Notes: a model not told the origin generated them from the sequence alone. 64,000 nt of DNA from an uncultured Bacteroidota bacterium (GCA_903819975.1 CAIJFI010000007.1:124001-188000), one strand, 5' to 3'; shown: positions 29,965 to 40,643, counted from the stretch's first letter. Numbers and translations: made by a program.

Positions 29965-30924
29965 TTATTCCTTGTTTCCCTTTGCTAGTTTTTGTTTATT
30001 AACGAAAATTGAATACATGATAGATCCCGAGATACAAAACAGAATCACTAATAATGATAGTATCACCTGTGCGTTTTTGTCCATCCACATATTAATATAA
30101 TGTTCGCCCAACATTTTTACTCCAATAAATATTAATACTATGGCAATGCCTTGCTGTAAATGTTCAAATTCATTAACAGCTCCTCTTAATAAAAAGAATA
30201 AAGACCTTAATCCTAAAACTGCAAAGATATTAGAGGTATAAATAACCATACTATTGCGGGAAATGCCCATTACAGCAGGAATTGAGTCCAACGCAAATAC
30301 CAAGTCAATAGCGGCTAGTAATACCACCACAACAAATAAACTAGTATACAAAGGTTTGTTATTATGATCTCTAATTACAAATTTACCATCCCCGTCGGTT
30401 GACCCTATTGGTAATATTTTCTTTAAAAATTTATACACTTTGGATTCATGCGGGTCAAATGCATCGTCCTCGTTTGCGACAAACATTTGGTAACCAGTAT
30501 AAACCAAAAAGATGCCAAAAATATATAACACCCAAGCAAATTTTGCTACCAGGGCAACACCAACAGTTATGAATATTACACGAAATACAATTGCAGCCAA
30601 TATGCCAATTAACAGCACTCTTGAATAGTTTTTTTCTTTTACTTTAAATGCATCAAAAATTAATATAAAAACAAATATGTTATCTATACTTAAACTCCAT
30701 TCCATTAAATAGCCGCTTAAATATTCAAGTCCAATTTTTTGACCATCCTCAATCCATAAAAAAACAAAGAAAGCCAATGCAAGCATGACCCATAAAAAAG
30801 TTTGTTTCAATGCTTGGCGCATTGTAATTACTGCACCCTTTTTGCTAAAAAATCCTAGGTCTAATATTAAGGCGCCTAAAATAACCACACCAAAAACTAG
30901 ATATACTATTTGATCTGTACTCAT
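29965..30924 (-). CDS. TerC/Alx-family integral membrane protein
   Basis: LSGYLMEWSLSIDNIFVFILIFDAFKV, FALDSIPAVMGISRNSMVIYTSNIFAVLGLRSLFFLL. Confidence 0.93.
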   Translation of the reverse strand: MSTDQIVYLVFGVVILGALILDLGFFSKKGAVITMRQALKQTFLWVMLALAFFVFLWIEDGQKIGLEYLSGYLMEWSLSIDNIFVFILIFDAFKVKEKNYSRVLLIGILAAIVFRVIFITVGVALVAKFAWVLYIFGIFLVYTGYQMFVANEDDAFDPHESKVYKFLKKILPIGSTDGDGKFVIRDHNNKPLYTSLFVVVVLLAAIDLVFALDSIPAVMGISRNSMVIYTSNIFAVLGLRSLFFLLRGAVNEFEHLQQGIAIVLIFIGVKMLGEHYINMWMDKNAQVILSLLVILFCISGSIMYSIFVNKQKLAKGNKE

Positions 30925-30947
30925 GGGATAAAGTTAATAAAGAAATA

Positions 30948-33410
30948 TTAGGCGGCAAACTGCGCTTTTCTGTAGCGGGACCAAATTGCATAAAATAGAA
31001 ACAAGCACAACAATGGCCCAATCAACAAAAGAATTTGCCAATAAATCCTTGTATTGGCTATTTTCTCCTTGTCTAACAACCTTAACACTATGGTCTTATT
31101 CCTACTATCTAAAAGACTAGCTGGTTCATTTAGGTAGGCAATTGCATTAAGATAAAAGCTTCTATTGGCAAATTGATACTCCTCAAAAGGCAACATTCCC
31201 ATTGGCAATGGTGAAGATGCACCATCTGTTGTTTTAGAAATTTTATTTGTAAGGATATCTGCGTCCGTTATAATAATTTGTTTTGAAGCAATCTGCCCCT
31301 TTGCAATAAAATCCCTGCCCGTATTTGATTTTAAACTATCTAACATTAAAGCAGACATTCTATTTGCATAGAGAGAATGAAATTCACCTTCTAATAAAAC
31401 TGCAACTGGCACTTTGTGTCTATTAAAACTTGCAATATCAGCTTCATCCTTAACACTATTTAAGCTAACCAAATTAGGGGTACTAATAAAACGAGAATTG
31501 GTATCAGTACTTAATAAAATTGTTTTTTGGATTTCCTTATTTGCAAGCGTATCTATACTTGACGGAAATTGAGATAGTACCCTGTCCATATTTTGAGTAA
31601 TAGACATGTTTTCGTTCCCATATAAAAAAGGATAATAGGGCCATGGCATTCTTTGAATCATTGGAGACCCGTCCGCTTGCTTGCCAATCACAATTGGCAG
31701 TTTCGCGCAGTTTAAATCCTGTACTAAATTGGAATTAATCCTTACGCCATATTTAAACAATAAGTCATCTAAACCCAATCCTCTATCAAATGCAATATAG
31801 GACCCATCTGTTTTTTGTAGACTATCATATTCGGCATATAATTTATCTATTGCCCAAATGATATTACCGCCTGACATTACAAACTGATCCAATTTTAATT
31901 TATCGGTCTCGGTAAATGGCATTGTTGGTTTTACAATAATTAGCGTTTTTATCTTACTTGCATTGGGGTACCCTTTCTTTAAATCAAATACAGATAAATG
32001 ATACTGATTTTTTATAGAAACCCCCATATCATTTACTGATAAATCGATTGGTTCTCCATTCCCAATTAAGTATGTAATTTGAGGAACCGATGTTCGATTT
32101 AGCAAGTAAATAGCTTGTATAAATTTGTATTCCAACAATGCTTCTGCAGCATTAGCACTTGCCTCTAAGTCCTCGGTTGGTATGTCTTTTACGACATTAT
32201 AGGGCTTAAAATATTTCTTGCCAGAACGAAGATCAATTGCATATGGTTTTTGACCTTCCACTTCTATCAATGCTCCAGGCATTAATAATTGATCTACTCT
32301 TTTATCATTATCACCACTTTGACCTTGTATACGCTCTATTGGAACTCCAAGCTTAGATAAACTGTCATAGAATTGATACAAAGCAGTGTCCTTGTACATT
32401 TTACTAGGCACTTCTAACTGCCATTGTATTTGCTTTGGATTTAATTGCTGCAACTGATTCAGTAAAGCCTCGGTTGATTGTGCGATTTTTGAATAATAAG
32501 TTGGTATATCTCCTCCTAAGTACAAATGAATTTTAACGGGCGCCCCAATCCCTTTAATAATTTCTTTTGAACTTGCACTAAGTGTATAACGATGGTCTTT
32601 AGTTAAGTCCAATTTAAACGGCAGGAAACTTGCAGAAAAATTAAGAACAAGGACTATTAAAATTAGTGCTGCATATTTTACCTTACCCTTTATTTGCTCT
32701 ACCGCACCTGCTCCAAATAATATAATAATAGATATAAAATAAACAAGGTCGATAATAGAAATTAATCCCTTGCTTGCATTTTGATAATGATAAGAAAATC
32801 CAAGTTGCTGAATGTAAAGTTCAAAACCATTATTAAAAAAAGACATTGCGCTTATCCAGTCAAACCCTTTAAAAAATAACACAGACAACAAAATAGAAAA
32901 GATGAGTGCAATCAGCCCATTTTTAGTTGTGCTACTTGCGAAAATGCCAATCACAGTATACATTGCAGACAAGCATAGTAACCCAAAATAAGAACCTAAT
33001 GTAGCTCCCCAATCTAGTCCACCTACCATACTTAAACTATCAAGTGCAACGGCATATATTAAAGTAGGAAGTATTGAGATTAATACAATCAAAAAGGAAC
33101 CCAGGAATTTTGCTGCAACTAATTGAGTAGAGCGAACTGGAAGTGTTCTTAATAATTCATAAGTACCCTGCTTGTATTCCTCCGAAAAACTGCGCATTGT
33201 TATTGCCGGAATTAACAAAAGTAGAAACCAGGGAGCAAAGTCAAAATAAACCTGTAAAGAGGTATACCCAAAATCAAAGACATTGTAATTAGGCAACACA
33301 AATAAAAACAAGCCGTTCACCAATAGGTAAAAGCCAATGATCAAATAACCTGTTAGGCTATTAAAATATTGTGTCCACTCTTTTTTACTTATTGACCACA
33401 TAGGGTTCAA
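30948..33410 (-). CDS. GldF-GldG fusion protein (gliding motility-associated ABC permease plus auxiliary domain)
   Basis: N-terminal ABC-2 permease: WSISKKEWTQYFNSLTGYLIIGFYLLVNGLFLF, MRSFSEEYKQGTYELLRTLPVR; then FKLDLTKDHRYTLSASSKEIIKGIGAPVKIHLYLGGDIPTYYSKI (GldG-like) to the C-terminal TM; one uninterrupted 820-aa ORF. Confidence 0.82.
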   Translation of the reverse strand: MNPMWSISKKEWTQYFNSLTGYLIIGFYLLVNGLFLFVLPNYNVFDFGYTSLQVYFDFAPWFLLLLIPAITMRSFSEEYKQGTYELLRTLPVRSTQLVAAKFLGSFLIVLISILPTLIYAVALDSLSMVGGLDWGATLGSYFGLLCLSAMYTVIGIFASSTTKNGLIALIFSILLSVLFFKGFDWISAMSFFNNGFELYIQQLGFSYHYQNASKGLISIIDLVYFISIIILFGAGAVEQIKGKVKYAALILIVLVLNFSASFLPFKLDLTKDHRYTLSASSKEIIKGIGAPVKIHLYLGGDIPTYYSKIAQSTEALLNQLQQLNPKQIQWQLEVPSKMYKDTALYQFYDSLSKLGVPIERIQGQSGDNDKRVDQLLMPGALIEVEGQKPYAIDLRSGKKYFKPYNVVKDIPTEDLEASANAAEALLEYKFIQAIYLLNRTSVPQITYLIGNGEPIDLSVNDMGVSIKNQYHLSVFDLKKGYPNASKIKTLIIVKPTMPFTETDKLKLDQFVMSGGNIIWAIDKLYAEYDSLQKTDGSYIAFDRGLGLDDLLFKYGVRINSNLVQDLNCAKLPIVIGKQADGSPMIQRMPWPYYPFLYGNENMSITQNMDRVLSQFPSSIDTLANKEIQKTILLSTDTNSRFISTPNLVSLNSVKDEADIASFNRHKVPVAVLLEGEFHSLYANRMSALMLDSLKSNTGRDFIAKGQIASKQIIITDADILTNKISKTTDGASSPLPMGMLPFEEYQFANRSFYLNAIAYLNEPASLLDSRNKTIVLRLLDKEKIANTRIYWQILLLIGPLLCLFLFYAIWSRYRKAQFAA

Positions 33411-33420
33411 AGCTACAAAA

Positions 33421-33450
33421 AAAATACCCCAGTTGTTACTGGAGTATTTT
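33421..33450 (-). terminator. Intrinsic terminator downstream of the iscA-like gene
   Basis: aaaataccccag ttgtta ctggagtatttt stem; T-rich 3' flank on minus strand. Confidence 0.65.
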
Positions 33451-33476
33451 GTATAAATAATTAAAGTACTATAAAA

Positions 33477-33830
33477 CTACACTGCAAAGCTTTCGCCACA
33501 TCCACAGCTTCGGCTTGCATTGGGGTTATTGAAATAAAACCCTTTGCCATTTAAACCATCCGAAAAGTCTAATTCTGTATTCACTAAGTACAAGAAGCTT
33601 TTTAAATCGGTTACAATTTTAACGCCGTTGTCCTCAAACACCTGATCCATTGGTTTAATTTCATTGTCGAAATCTAACTTATAGCTAAGGCCCGAACAAC
33701 CACCACCCACAACACCAACCCTTAAGAAGTATGCTGAGTCATTTGCGATTTCAGCATCTTGCATAAGTTGAACCACTTTTGCTTTTGCCTTTTCGCTTAC
33801 TAAAATTGTATTTTCTGCTACTGTACTCAT
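33477..33830 (-). CDS. A-type iron-sulfur cluster assembly protein (IscA/ErpA-like)
   Basis: [21 protein letters not shown] and C-terminal [12 protein letters not shown]. Confidence 0.93.
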   Translation of the reverse strand: MSTVAENTILVSEKAKAKVVQLMQDAEIANDSAYFLRVGVVGGGCSGLSYKLDFDNEIKPMDQVFEDNGVKIVTDLKSFLYLVNTELDFSDGLNGKGFYFNNPNASRSCGCGESFAV

Positions 33831-33839
33831 ATTAATATC

Positions 33840-34256
33840 TTAGTGAATGCGCTCTTCAAATACTAATTCTTCTAAGCCATTTTTTACACGATAATCGTTG
33901 ATTGCTGATTTGATAGCATCTTCCGCTAAAACTGAACAGTGAATTTTTACTGGAGGTAAATTTAATTCTTCCACTAAATCCATGTTGTCAATTTTAACTG
34001 CTTCGTCAACTGACTTTCCTTTTAACCACTCAGTAGCTAAAGAAGAAGATGCAATTGCAGAACCGCAACCGAATGTTTTGAATTTTGCATCAGTGATAAT
34101 ACCAGTTGCTTCGTCCACTTGAATTTGCAAACGCATTACGTCTCCGCATTCTGGTGCACCTACTAAACCAGTACCTACACTTTTAGAAGCTTTATCTAAT
34201 GTACCTACATTTTTAGGATTAGAATAATGATCAATTACTTTATCTGAATATGCCAT
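33840..34256 (-). CDS. iscU: Iron-sulfur scaffold IscU
   Basis: YSDKVIDHYSNPKNVGTLD, GAPECGDVMRLQI, KFKTFGCGSAIASSSLATEWLKGKSVDEA, LPPVKIHCSVLAEDAIKSAI. Confidence 0.95.
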   Translation of the reverse strand: MAYSDKVIDHYSNPKNVGTLDKASKSVGTGLVGAPECGDVMRLQIQVDEATGIITDAKFKTFGCGSAIASSSLATEWLKGKSVDEAVKIDNMDLVEELNLPPVKIHCSVLAEDAIKSAINDYRVKNGLEELVFEERIH

Positions 34257-34320
34257 TGTTGTATGTTTTAAATGTTTTGATAATTTTTATTTCGAAAATA
34301 AATCGAATAATGAAAATGCC

Positions 34321-35538
34321 TTAGTGATGTGCCCATTGAATTGAATCAATATCTACACCTTCTTTGAACATCTCCCATAGTGGACTCATTTCTCTCAATT
34401 TTAAAACAGTATCTGTTACCGCTTTAATAGTGAAATCAATTTGCTCTTCGGTAGTATAACGACCTAGACCAAAACGTAATGAGCTATGTGCTAAATCATC
34501 GCCTAATCCTAATGCTTTTAAAACATAGCTAGGCTCCAAAGAAGCAGATGTACAAGCCGATCCAGAAGACAATGCGATATCTTTGTTAAAGCCCATCATT
34601 AAACCTTCACCCTCTACATATTTGAAAGAGATATTACTTACATGTGGTAAACGATGTGCTGGATTACCATTCACATAAGACTCATCTATTTGCTTTAACG
34701 CGTTCTCTAATTTATCTCTTAATTTAGAAATTCTTTCTGTGTCAGCAGCCATATCGGTTCTTGCAATTTCGGCAGCTTTACCAAAACCTACAATACCTGG
34801 AACGTTTAATGTACCACTACGCATTCCTCTTTCATGACCACCGCCGTCCATTTGTGCAGTTACTTTTACACGTGGATTTTTACGACGCACATATAAAGCA
34901 CCAACACCTTTAGGGCCGTACATTTTATGTGCAGTAAATGCCATGATATCAATACCATCTGCAATAACGTCTACTGGAATTTTACCAACAGCTTGAACGC
35001 CGTCAGTAAAAAATAAAGCGCCATGCTTTTTAGCAATCGCACTAATTTCTTTTACTGGTTGCACAACACCTATTTCATTGTTAGCGTACATGATAGTAAC
35101 TAAAATAGTAGTTGGTCTCATTGCTGCTTCTAATGCTTTTAAATCAACCAATCCGTCAGGTTGTACTTCCAAATAAGTTACTTCTGCTCCTAATTTTTCA
35201 AGGTGCTTGCATGTATCTAAAACAGCTTTATGCTCAGTTGTACAAGTAATAATGTGATTTCCTTTGCTTGCGTACATTTCAAATACACCCTTAATTGCTA
35301 AGTTATCACCTTCAGTAGCTCCTGAAGTAAAGATGATTTCTTTTGCATCAGCGCCAATTAATTTAGCAACTTGCTCACGAGCATAATCAACAGCTTCTTC
35401 GGCATGCCATCCAAATGAGTGGTTTCTGCTTGCTGCATTTCCGAAATTTTCGGTAAAATAAGGAATCATTGCCTCCAACACCCTTGGATCCATTGGGGTA
35501 GTTGCGTTATGATCAAGATAAATAGGTAATTTTAACAT
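34321..35538 (-). CDS. iscS: Cysteine desulfurase IscS
   Basis: [63 protein letters not shown] track start at 35568 is TTG, ATG at 35538 preferred. Confidence 0.95.
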   Translation of the reverse strand: MLKLPIYLDHNATTPMDPRVLEAMIPYFTENFGNAASRNHSFGWHAEEAVDYAREQVAKLIGADAKEIIFTSGATEGDNLAIKGVFEMYASKGNHIITCTTEHKAVLDTCKHLEKLGAEVTYLEVQPDGLVDLKALEAAMRPTTILVTIMYANNEIGVVQPVKEISAIAKKHGALFFTDGVQAVGKIPVDVIADGIDIMAFTAHKMYGPKGVGALYVRRKNPRVKVTAQMDGGGHERGMRSGTLNVPGIVGFGKAAEIARTDMAADTERISKLRDKLENALKQIDESYVNGNPAHRLPHVSNISFKYVEGEGLMMGFNKDIALSSGSACTSASLEPSYVLKALGLGDDLAHSSLRFGLGRYTTEEQIDFTIKAVTDTVLKLREMSPLWEMFKEGVDIDSIQWAHH

Positions 35539-35565
35539 ATCTGGGTTTAATTTTTTCTCAGAACA

Positions 35566-35573
35566 CAAAAGTA
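35566..35573 (-). promoter_or_regulatory. Predicted -7 element (TACTTTTG) for the isc operon
   Basis: TAnnTTTG on the minus strand about 28 bp upstream of the ATG at 35538. Confidence 0.45.
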
Positions 35574-35648
35574 AAGCTTAGCCTTGGATTATCGGGATTT
35601 CCTTAGCTTTGAACTATATTTTTTTCCCAATTCGTAAAACCAACCAAA

Positions 35649-36053
35649 ATGGGCTATAACGTAGAACACATAGGGATTGCAGTCAAAAACTTGGAACTAA
35701 GTATTCCCCTATTCGAAAGGCTTTTGAATAGCACTTGTTATAAAACAGAATCGGTAGGTTCCGAAAGTGTGAACACTGCCTTTTTCTTAAAGGAAGGTAG
35801 TAAGATAGAGTTGTTGGAAAGCAGCGACCCAGATGGTGTAATAGCCAAGTTCATAGCTAAGAAAGGGGAAGGCATGCACCATATTGCCTTTGAAGTGCCT
35901 GATATTCAAGCCGAAATGGAGCGATTAAGGTTAGAGGGATTTACATTATTAAATGATGCCCCTAAAAAGGGAGCAGATAATAAGCTAGTTTGCTTTGTGC
36001 ACCCAAAGGATAGCAACGGCGTTTTGATTGAACTTTGTCAAACAATTCAATAA
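35649..36053 (+). CDS. mce: Methylmalonyl-CoA epimerase
   Basis: MGYNVEHIGIAVKNLELSIPLFERLL; GEGMHHIAFEVPDIQAEMERL; VLIEL glyoxalase/VOC fold. Confidence 0.92.
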   Translation: MGYNVEHIGIAVKNLELSIPLFERLLNSTCYKTESVGSESVNTAFFLKEGSKIELLESSDPDGVIAKFIAKKGEGMHHIAFEVPDIQAEMERLRLEGFTLLNDAPKKGADNKLVCFVHPKDSNGVLIELCQTIQ

Positions 36054-36133
36054 GTTTCAAAATAATATTGATAGATAATTTAGACTGCACTTGACATTTT
36101 ATAAAAGTAGCTTTAACCGATAATATTCAGAAG

Positions 36134-36844
36134 CTAAATGCCTAAAGCCTCAATCGCCTTTTGAGCTGCTATTTGACTAGCATCTTTTTTTGTAAAACCT
36201 TTTTGACTTGCTACTACTTCGCCATCAAGCACTACATTTATTGTAAATAATCTGCGGCGTCCTTCTAATTGTTCACCAGCTAAAACAAAATCAATTTGCT
36301 TGCCCTGCTTCAATGCCCACCCAATTATTTTATTTTTGATATTAATATCTATTTGTTCCAAATCATCCATAAACAAATAGGGCTGTATCATTCTTTCTAC
36401 AATCCATTTTTTAGTAAAATCATATTTTTTATCTAGGTAAATGGCTCCCACCAGGGCTTCCAGCGTATTACCAAAAATTTGACTTACTCTTAACCCTCCA
36501 TCCATTTTATTAAATCTGGTCATTTTGCGAAGCCCCATTTGAATCGCAATATTATTTAATTGCGCACGGTTCACCATCTTACTGCGCATTTCGGTTAAGA
36601 AACCCTCACCCTTATATGGATATTTTTTAAAAAGATAATCCGCAACAACAGTTCCAATAACTGCGTCACCTAAAAACTCTAATCGTTCATTGTTTTCAGT
36701 AGGATTGTCTCTAACTGAGCGATGATTTAGCGCTGTCTGAAATAATAAAATATTACCCGTGTGGTAACCAATTAAATGATGCAACTCCGCTTCAAAACCT
36801 GTCTTCTTAAATAAAGAAATAAATTGGTTTAGGCGGCGCTTCAC
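36134..36844 (-). CDS. rnc: Ribonuclease III
   Basis: NNERLEFLGDAVIGTVVADYLFKKYP; FGNTLEALVGAIYLDKKY; C-terminal dsRBD FTKKDASQIAAQKAIEAL. Confidence 0.95.
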   Translation of the reverse strand: MKRRLNQFISLFKKTGFEAELHHLIGYHTGNILLFQTALNHRSVRDNPTENNERLEFLGDAVIGTVVADYLFKKYPYKGEGFLTEMRSKMVNRAQLNNIAIQMGLRKMTRFNKMDGGLRVSQIFGNTLEALVGAIYLDKKYDFTKKWIVERMIQPYLFMDDLEQIDINIKNKIIGWALKQGKQIDFVLAGEQLEGRRRLFTINVVLDGEVVASQKGFTKKDASQIAAQKAIEALGI

Positions 36845-36854
36845 TGGATTTAAA

Positions 36855-38108
36855 TTAAGCCTTGTACTTTTTCACAATCACACAGGCATTGTGTCCACCA
36901 AAACCAAAAGTATTACTCAATGCTGCATTCACAACACGCTTTTGTGCTTTGTTAAAAGTGAAATTAAGACGATTGTCTAATTCTGGATCGTCTGTAAAAT
37001 GGTTAATTGTTGGAGGAATAATATCATGTATAACCGATTGGATACATGCGATGGCTTCAATAACACCAGCTGCTCCCAAACAGTGACCTGTCATTGATTT
37101 GGTAGAACTGATATTTAAATTATAAGCATGCTCCCCAAATACTTCAGTAATTGCTTTTGCTTCTGCGATATCTCCTAACGGAGTTGAAGTTCCGTGTGTG
37201 TTGATATAATCAATTTCGGTAGCAACCATTCCTGCATCTCTTAATGCTGCATTCATAACATTTTTAGCGCCCAACCCTTCTGGATGAGGAGCTGTCAAAT
37301 GATATGCATCGGCTGTTGCACCACCACCCACAACTTCACAATATATTTTAGCACCGCGTTTAATGGCGTGCTCTAATTCTTCTAATACTAAAACACCACT
37401 CGCCTCACCCATAATAAAACCATCACGATCCTTATCATAAGGACGACTTGCAGTTTTAGGATCGTCATTTCTTTCACTCATTGCTTTCATGGCATTGAAA
37501 CCACCCATTCCAGCAACACCAATAACAGCTTCGGCTCCGCCTGTAATAATAATATCTGCCTTGCCTAATTTTAAATTATCCATTGCAGAAATAATTGCAT
37601 TAGTACTAGAAGCACATGCACTTACTACTGCATAGTTAGGTCCTCTAAAACCATGCTTCATTGAAATTTGCCCTGCAGCAATATCCAAAATCATTTTTGG
37701 AATAAAAAAAGGATTGAATCTTGGAGTGCCATCACCATGAACAAAATTGGTAACTTCTTCGGTAAAGGTTGTTAAGCCTCCAATACCGCTTGCAAATACC
37801 ACACCAACTCGGTCGTGGTCAACATTTTCTTTTGTAATTCCAGCATCTAAAACCGCTTGGTCACTTGCTACTAAAGCAATCTGAGCAAAACGATCTAGCT
37901 TTCTTGCTTCTTTGCGATCCATAAAATTCACTGGATCAAAACCTTTAATTTCACAAGCAAATCTTGTCTTAAACTTTGACGCATCAAATTGCGTTATCAT
38001 ATCAGCACCCGAAACTCCATTAATTAAATTATCCCAGTATTCGCCAAGATTGTTTCCTAATGGATTTAATGTACCAATACCAGTAACTACGATGCGTTTA
38101 GTCTGCAT
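36855..38108 (-). CDS. fabF: 3-oxoacyl-ACP synthase II
   Basis: RIVVTGIGTLNPLGNNLGEYWDNL; VVSACASSTNAI; THGTSTPLGDIAEAKAI; STKSMTGHCLGAAG. Confidence 0.96.
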   Translation of the reverse strand: MQTKRIVVTGIGTLNPLGNNLGEYWDNLINGVSGADMITQFDASKFKTRFACEIKGFDPVNFMDRKEARKLDRFAQIALVASDQAVLDAGITKENVDHDRVGVVFASGIGGLTTFTEEVTNFVHGDGTPRFNPFFIPKMILDIAAGQISMKHGFRGPNYAVVSACASSTNAIISAMDNLKLGKADIIITGGAEAVIGVAGMGGFNAMKAMSERNDDPKTASRPYDKDRDGFIMGEASGVLVLEELEHAIKRGAKIYCEVVGGGATADAYHLTAPHPEGLGAKNVMNAALRDAGMVATEIDYINTHGTSTPLGDIAEAKAITEVFGEHAYNLNISSTKSMTGHCLGAAGVIEAIACIQSVIHDIIPPTINHFTDDPELDNRLNFTFNKAQKRVVNAALSNTFGFGGHNACVIVKKYKA

Positions 38109-38129
38109 GACTTTGTTTTTTAAATTAAT

Positions 38130-38166
38130 AATCCGCCTTTAAAGCAAAGGCTCAAAAAGGCGGATT
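38130..38166 (-). promoter_or_regulatory. Intercistronic hairpin between acpP and fabF (attenuator/processing candidate)
   Basis: aatccgccttt ... aaaggcggatt perfect 11-bp arms. Confidence 0.5.
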
Positions 38167-38211
38167 AAAATATGCTGTGTTTAATTGGAAGCCGTGAAAT
38201 AATTATTAAAA

Positions 38212-38448
38212 TTATTTTGCGTGCTCATCGATATAAGCAACAGCTTGACCAACAGTAGTAATTGTTTCTGCTTGTTCGTCTGGGATAGAGATGTTGAATT
38301 CTTTTTCGAATTCCATAATTAATTCAACTGTGTCTAATGAATCAGCGCCCAAATCATTTGTAAATGATGCTTCGTTTGTAACTTCTGCTTCATCAACTCC
38401 TAATTTGTCAACGATGATTTTCTTAACTCTTGATGCGATGTCTGACAT
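38212..38448 (-). CDS. acpP: Acyl carrier protein
   Basis: [60 protein letters not shown]. Confidence 0.97.
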   Translation of the reverse strand: MSDIASRVKKIIVDKLGVDEAEVTNEASFTNDLGADSLDTVELIMEFEKEFNISIPDEQAETITTVGQAVAYIDEHAK

Positions 38449-38471
38449 TGTAAATAGTTTTGTTTACGGCG

Positions 38472-38479
38472 CAAAAATA
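38472..38479 (-). promoter_or_regulatory. Predicted -7 element (TATTTTTG) for acpP
   Basis: TAnnTTTG on the minus strand about 24 bp upstream of the acpP ATG. Confidence 0.4.
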
Positions 38480-38663
38480 TACTTTTTGTTAAAATACTCA
38501 TATTTTATTTGCCTTTTTGTTTGCACATTTTAGCTTGTAAGCACTAATAACTGTGTTTTTGTGGTTTTTATACCCAATTTGAGCCTTTTTGGGATACTAT
38601 GATTACTTATTTTGCCCGAATTAAAAACGAACAATTAGTAGTTGCTTGAGTGAAATAATCACT

Positions 38664-39128
38664 TTACTTGTCTTTTAAGATACCTCTTATTATATGTTGA
38701 TCTTCAATACTGATCTCGGCTTTGGGAATTAAGAAAAAGCTTTTAGGTGCAAAATAGAAATGAAAGAACTCTGGGCTTTCAAAATAATGTGTCACAGTTG
38801 CCCAATCCCAACTTGCTTCTCCTAAGCTTCCTGTAAGCCTCGCAAAGGTTTCGTTAAAATCAAACTCCCAGTTTTGTTTTAATAATTCGGTCTTTTTATA
38901 AAACAAGTTTGGTAGCACGTACCAAAAAAACACCATCAATATTATCCATAGTAATGAGCCAAGCAAAAAGGGCTCCGGGCGAATTTTTTTCATAAACAAT
39001 AATACCGCAGTCACAATCGCATAAATGTTTACAATAATCATCAAAGATTTAATTTCGGCCTGTTTAATGAAGTGATACCTAAGGGCTTGTAACACAGCAT
39101 TTTTTTTATACGTAATAGTGTAGGACAT
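38664..39128 (-). CDS. YcxB-like membrane protein of unknown function
   Basis: Two central TM helices followed by WDWATVTHYFESPEFFHFYFAPKSFFLIPKAEI, typical of YcxB-like proteins. Confidence 0.6.
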   Translation of the reverse strand: MSYTITYKKNAVLQALRYHFIKQAEIKSLMIIVNIYAIVTAVLLFMKKIRPEPFLLGSLLWIILMVFFWYVLPNLFYKKTELLKQNWEFDFNETFARLTGSLGEASWDWATVTHYFESPEFFHFYFAPKSFFLIPKAEISIEDQHIIRGILKDK

Positions 39129-39285
39129 TATTGACTTTTTACTTGAATTGGCACAAAGATACGCACCGCAAAGGTTTGCGCTGAAAATTTAATGTAATAA
39201 TTGTAAAAAGCTCCCTGTAAAATAGATTCAAAAAATACAAATTGACTATATTGAGCAACGCTTTGCTTAACCAAATTTAGTTGCC

Positions 39286-40623
39286 ATGTCATTCAAACCA
39301 AGGTTGACCTTTTCGCAAATTATCAACATGAATGTTGGTTTTTTAGGAATACAATATAGTTTCGGATTACAACAATCCGCTGTAAATCCTATTTATGATA
39401 TGTTGGGCGCAAGTCCCGATCAAATACCTTTAATGAATTTGGCTGGACCCATGACTGGTTTATTAATACAACCCATTATTGGTGCTATGAGTGATAAGAC
39501 CTGGTCTCCGAGATTTGGCAGAAGAAAGCCTTACTTTATGATTGGTGCTATTCTATGTAGTTTATGTTTATTCTTATACCCGTTTAGCAGTGCACTATGG
39601 ATGGCCGTTGGATTACTTTGGATATTAGATGCCGCAAACAATACAGCAATGGAACCTTACCGTGCATTCATTGCCGATAAATTACCCCAAAGTCAACATG
39701 CTGCAGGATTTTTAACACAAAGTTTTTTCACAGGTCTAGGAATTACATTGGCTAATTTGTCTTTGTTCTTTTTTCAAAAGAAAATCACAGGGCATTATGG
39801 TAAACTTCCAATATGGGTTTATGCATCCTTCTTTTTAGGAACCATTTGTTCCATTGTATCTGTGGGCTGGTCAGTTTATAAGACACCAGAGATTCCTCCA
39901 ACAGATGAAGCGTTACAAAAATTAAAAAGTGAAAAAATTAAAATATTTACGCCATTCATTGAAATTGGAAGCGCTATAAAAAGTATGCCGAAAGTAATGT
40001 GGCAATTGGGATTGGTTTATTTATTTCAATGGTATGCCTTGTTCTGTTATTGGCAAAACGCATCAAAGAGTATTGCATTGTCGGTTTGGAATACAACTAC
40101 CTACCAAAACAATCCCGCCTATGACGAAGCTGTTGGCTGGACGGGACTTGTGAATGGCTGGTATAATGTGGTTACTTTTTTATCTGCCTTTGGTTTATTG
40201 TGGTTAGCTAAAAAAATAAGCCCAAAATTAATTCATATTATTTGTCTTGTTCTTGCTGGCGTTGGGTTATTAATATTCCCTCATATTACAGACAAGAATT
40301 TATTATTTGTCCCAATGACAGGATTCGGAATTGCCTGGGCTAGTATGATGGGGATACCTTATTTACTTGTAGTACATAAAATTCCGAAAGAAAGATACGG
40401 CGTATACATGGGTATTATTAATATGATGATTGTAATTCCAATGTTAATTCAAAATTTAAGTTTTGGATTTATTTTAAAACATTTTTTAAATAACGACCCA
40501 GGAAAAGCAATCAGTTTTGCTGGAGTATTTTTAATTATTGCATCGGTATTAACATTGTTTATTCAATCAGAGTCTGCATCGGTAGATGAAATTGAAAATG
40601 CCACAGTGGGTGCGGGACATTAA
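39286..40623 (+). CDS. MFS transporter, SLC45/sugar-cation symporter-like
   Basis: LGIQYSFGLQQSAVNPIYDMLGASPDQIPLMNLAGPMTGLLIQPIIGAMSDKTWSPRFGRRKPYFMIGA; adjacent to sugar kinase and GH13. Confidence 0.88.
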   Translation: MSFKPRLTFSQIINMNVGFLGIQYSFGLQQSAVNPIYDMLGASPDQIPLMNLAGPMTGLLIQPIIGAMSDKTWSPRFGRRKPYFMIGAILCSLCLFLYPFSSALWMAVGLLWILDAANNTAMEPYRAFIADKLPQSQHAAGFLTQSFFTGLGITLANLSLFFFQKKITGHYGKLPIWVYASFFLGTICSIVSVGWSVYKTPEIPPTDEALQKLKSEKIKIFTPFIEIGSAIKSMPKVMWQLGLVYLFQWYALFCYWQNASKSIALSVWNTTTYQNNPAYDEAVGWTGLVNGWYNVVTFLSAFGLLWLAKKISPKLIHIICLVLAGVGLLIFPHITDKNLLFVPMTGFGIAWASMMGIPYLLVVHKIPKERYGVYMGIINMMIVIPMLIQNLSFGFILKHFLNNDPGKAISFAGVFLIIASVLTLFIQSESASVDEIENATVGAGH

Positions 40624-40643
40624 TTTATTTTAATAAGTTTATT

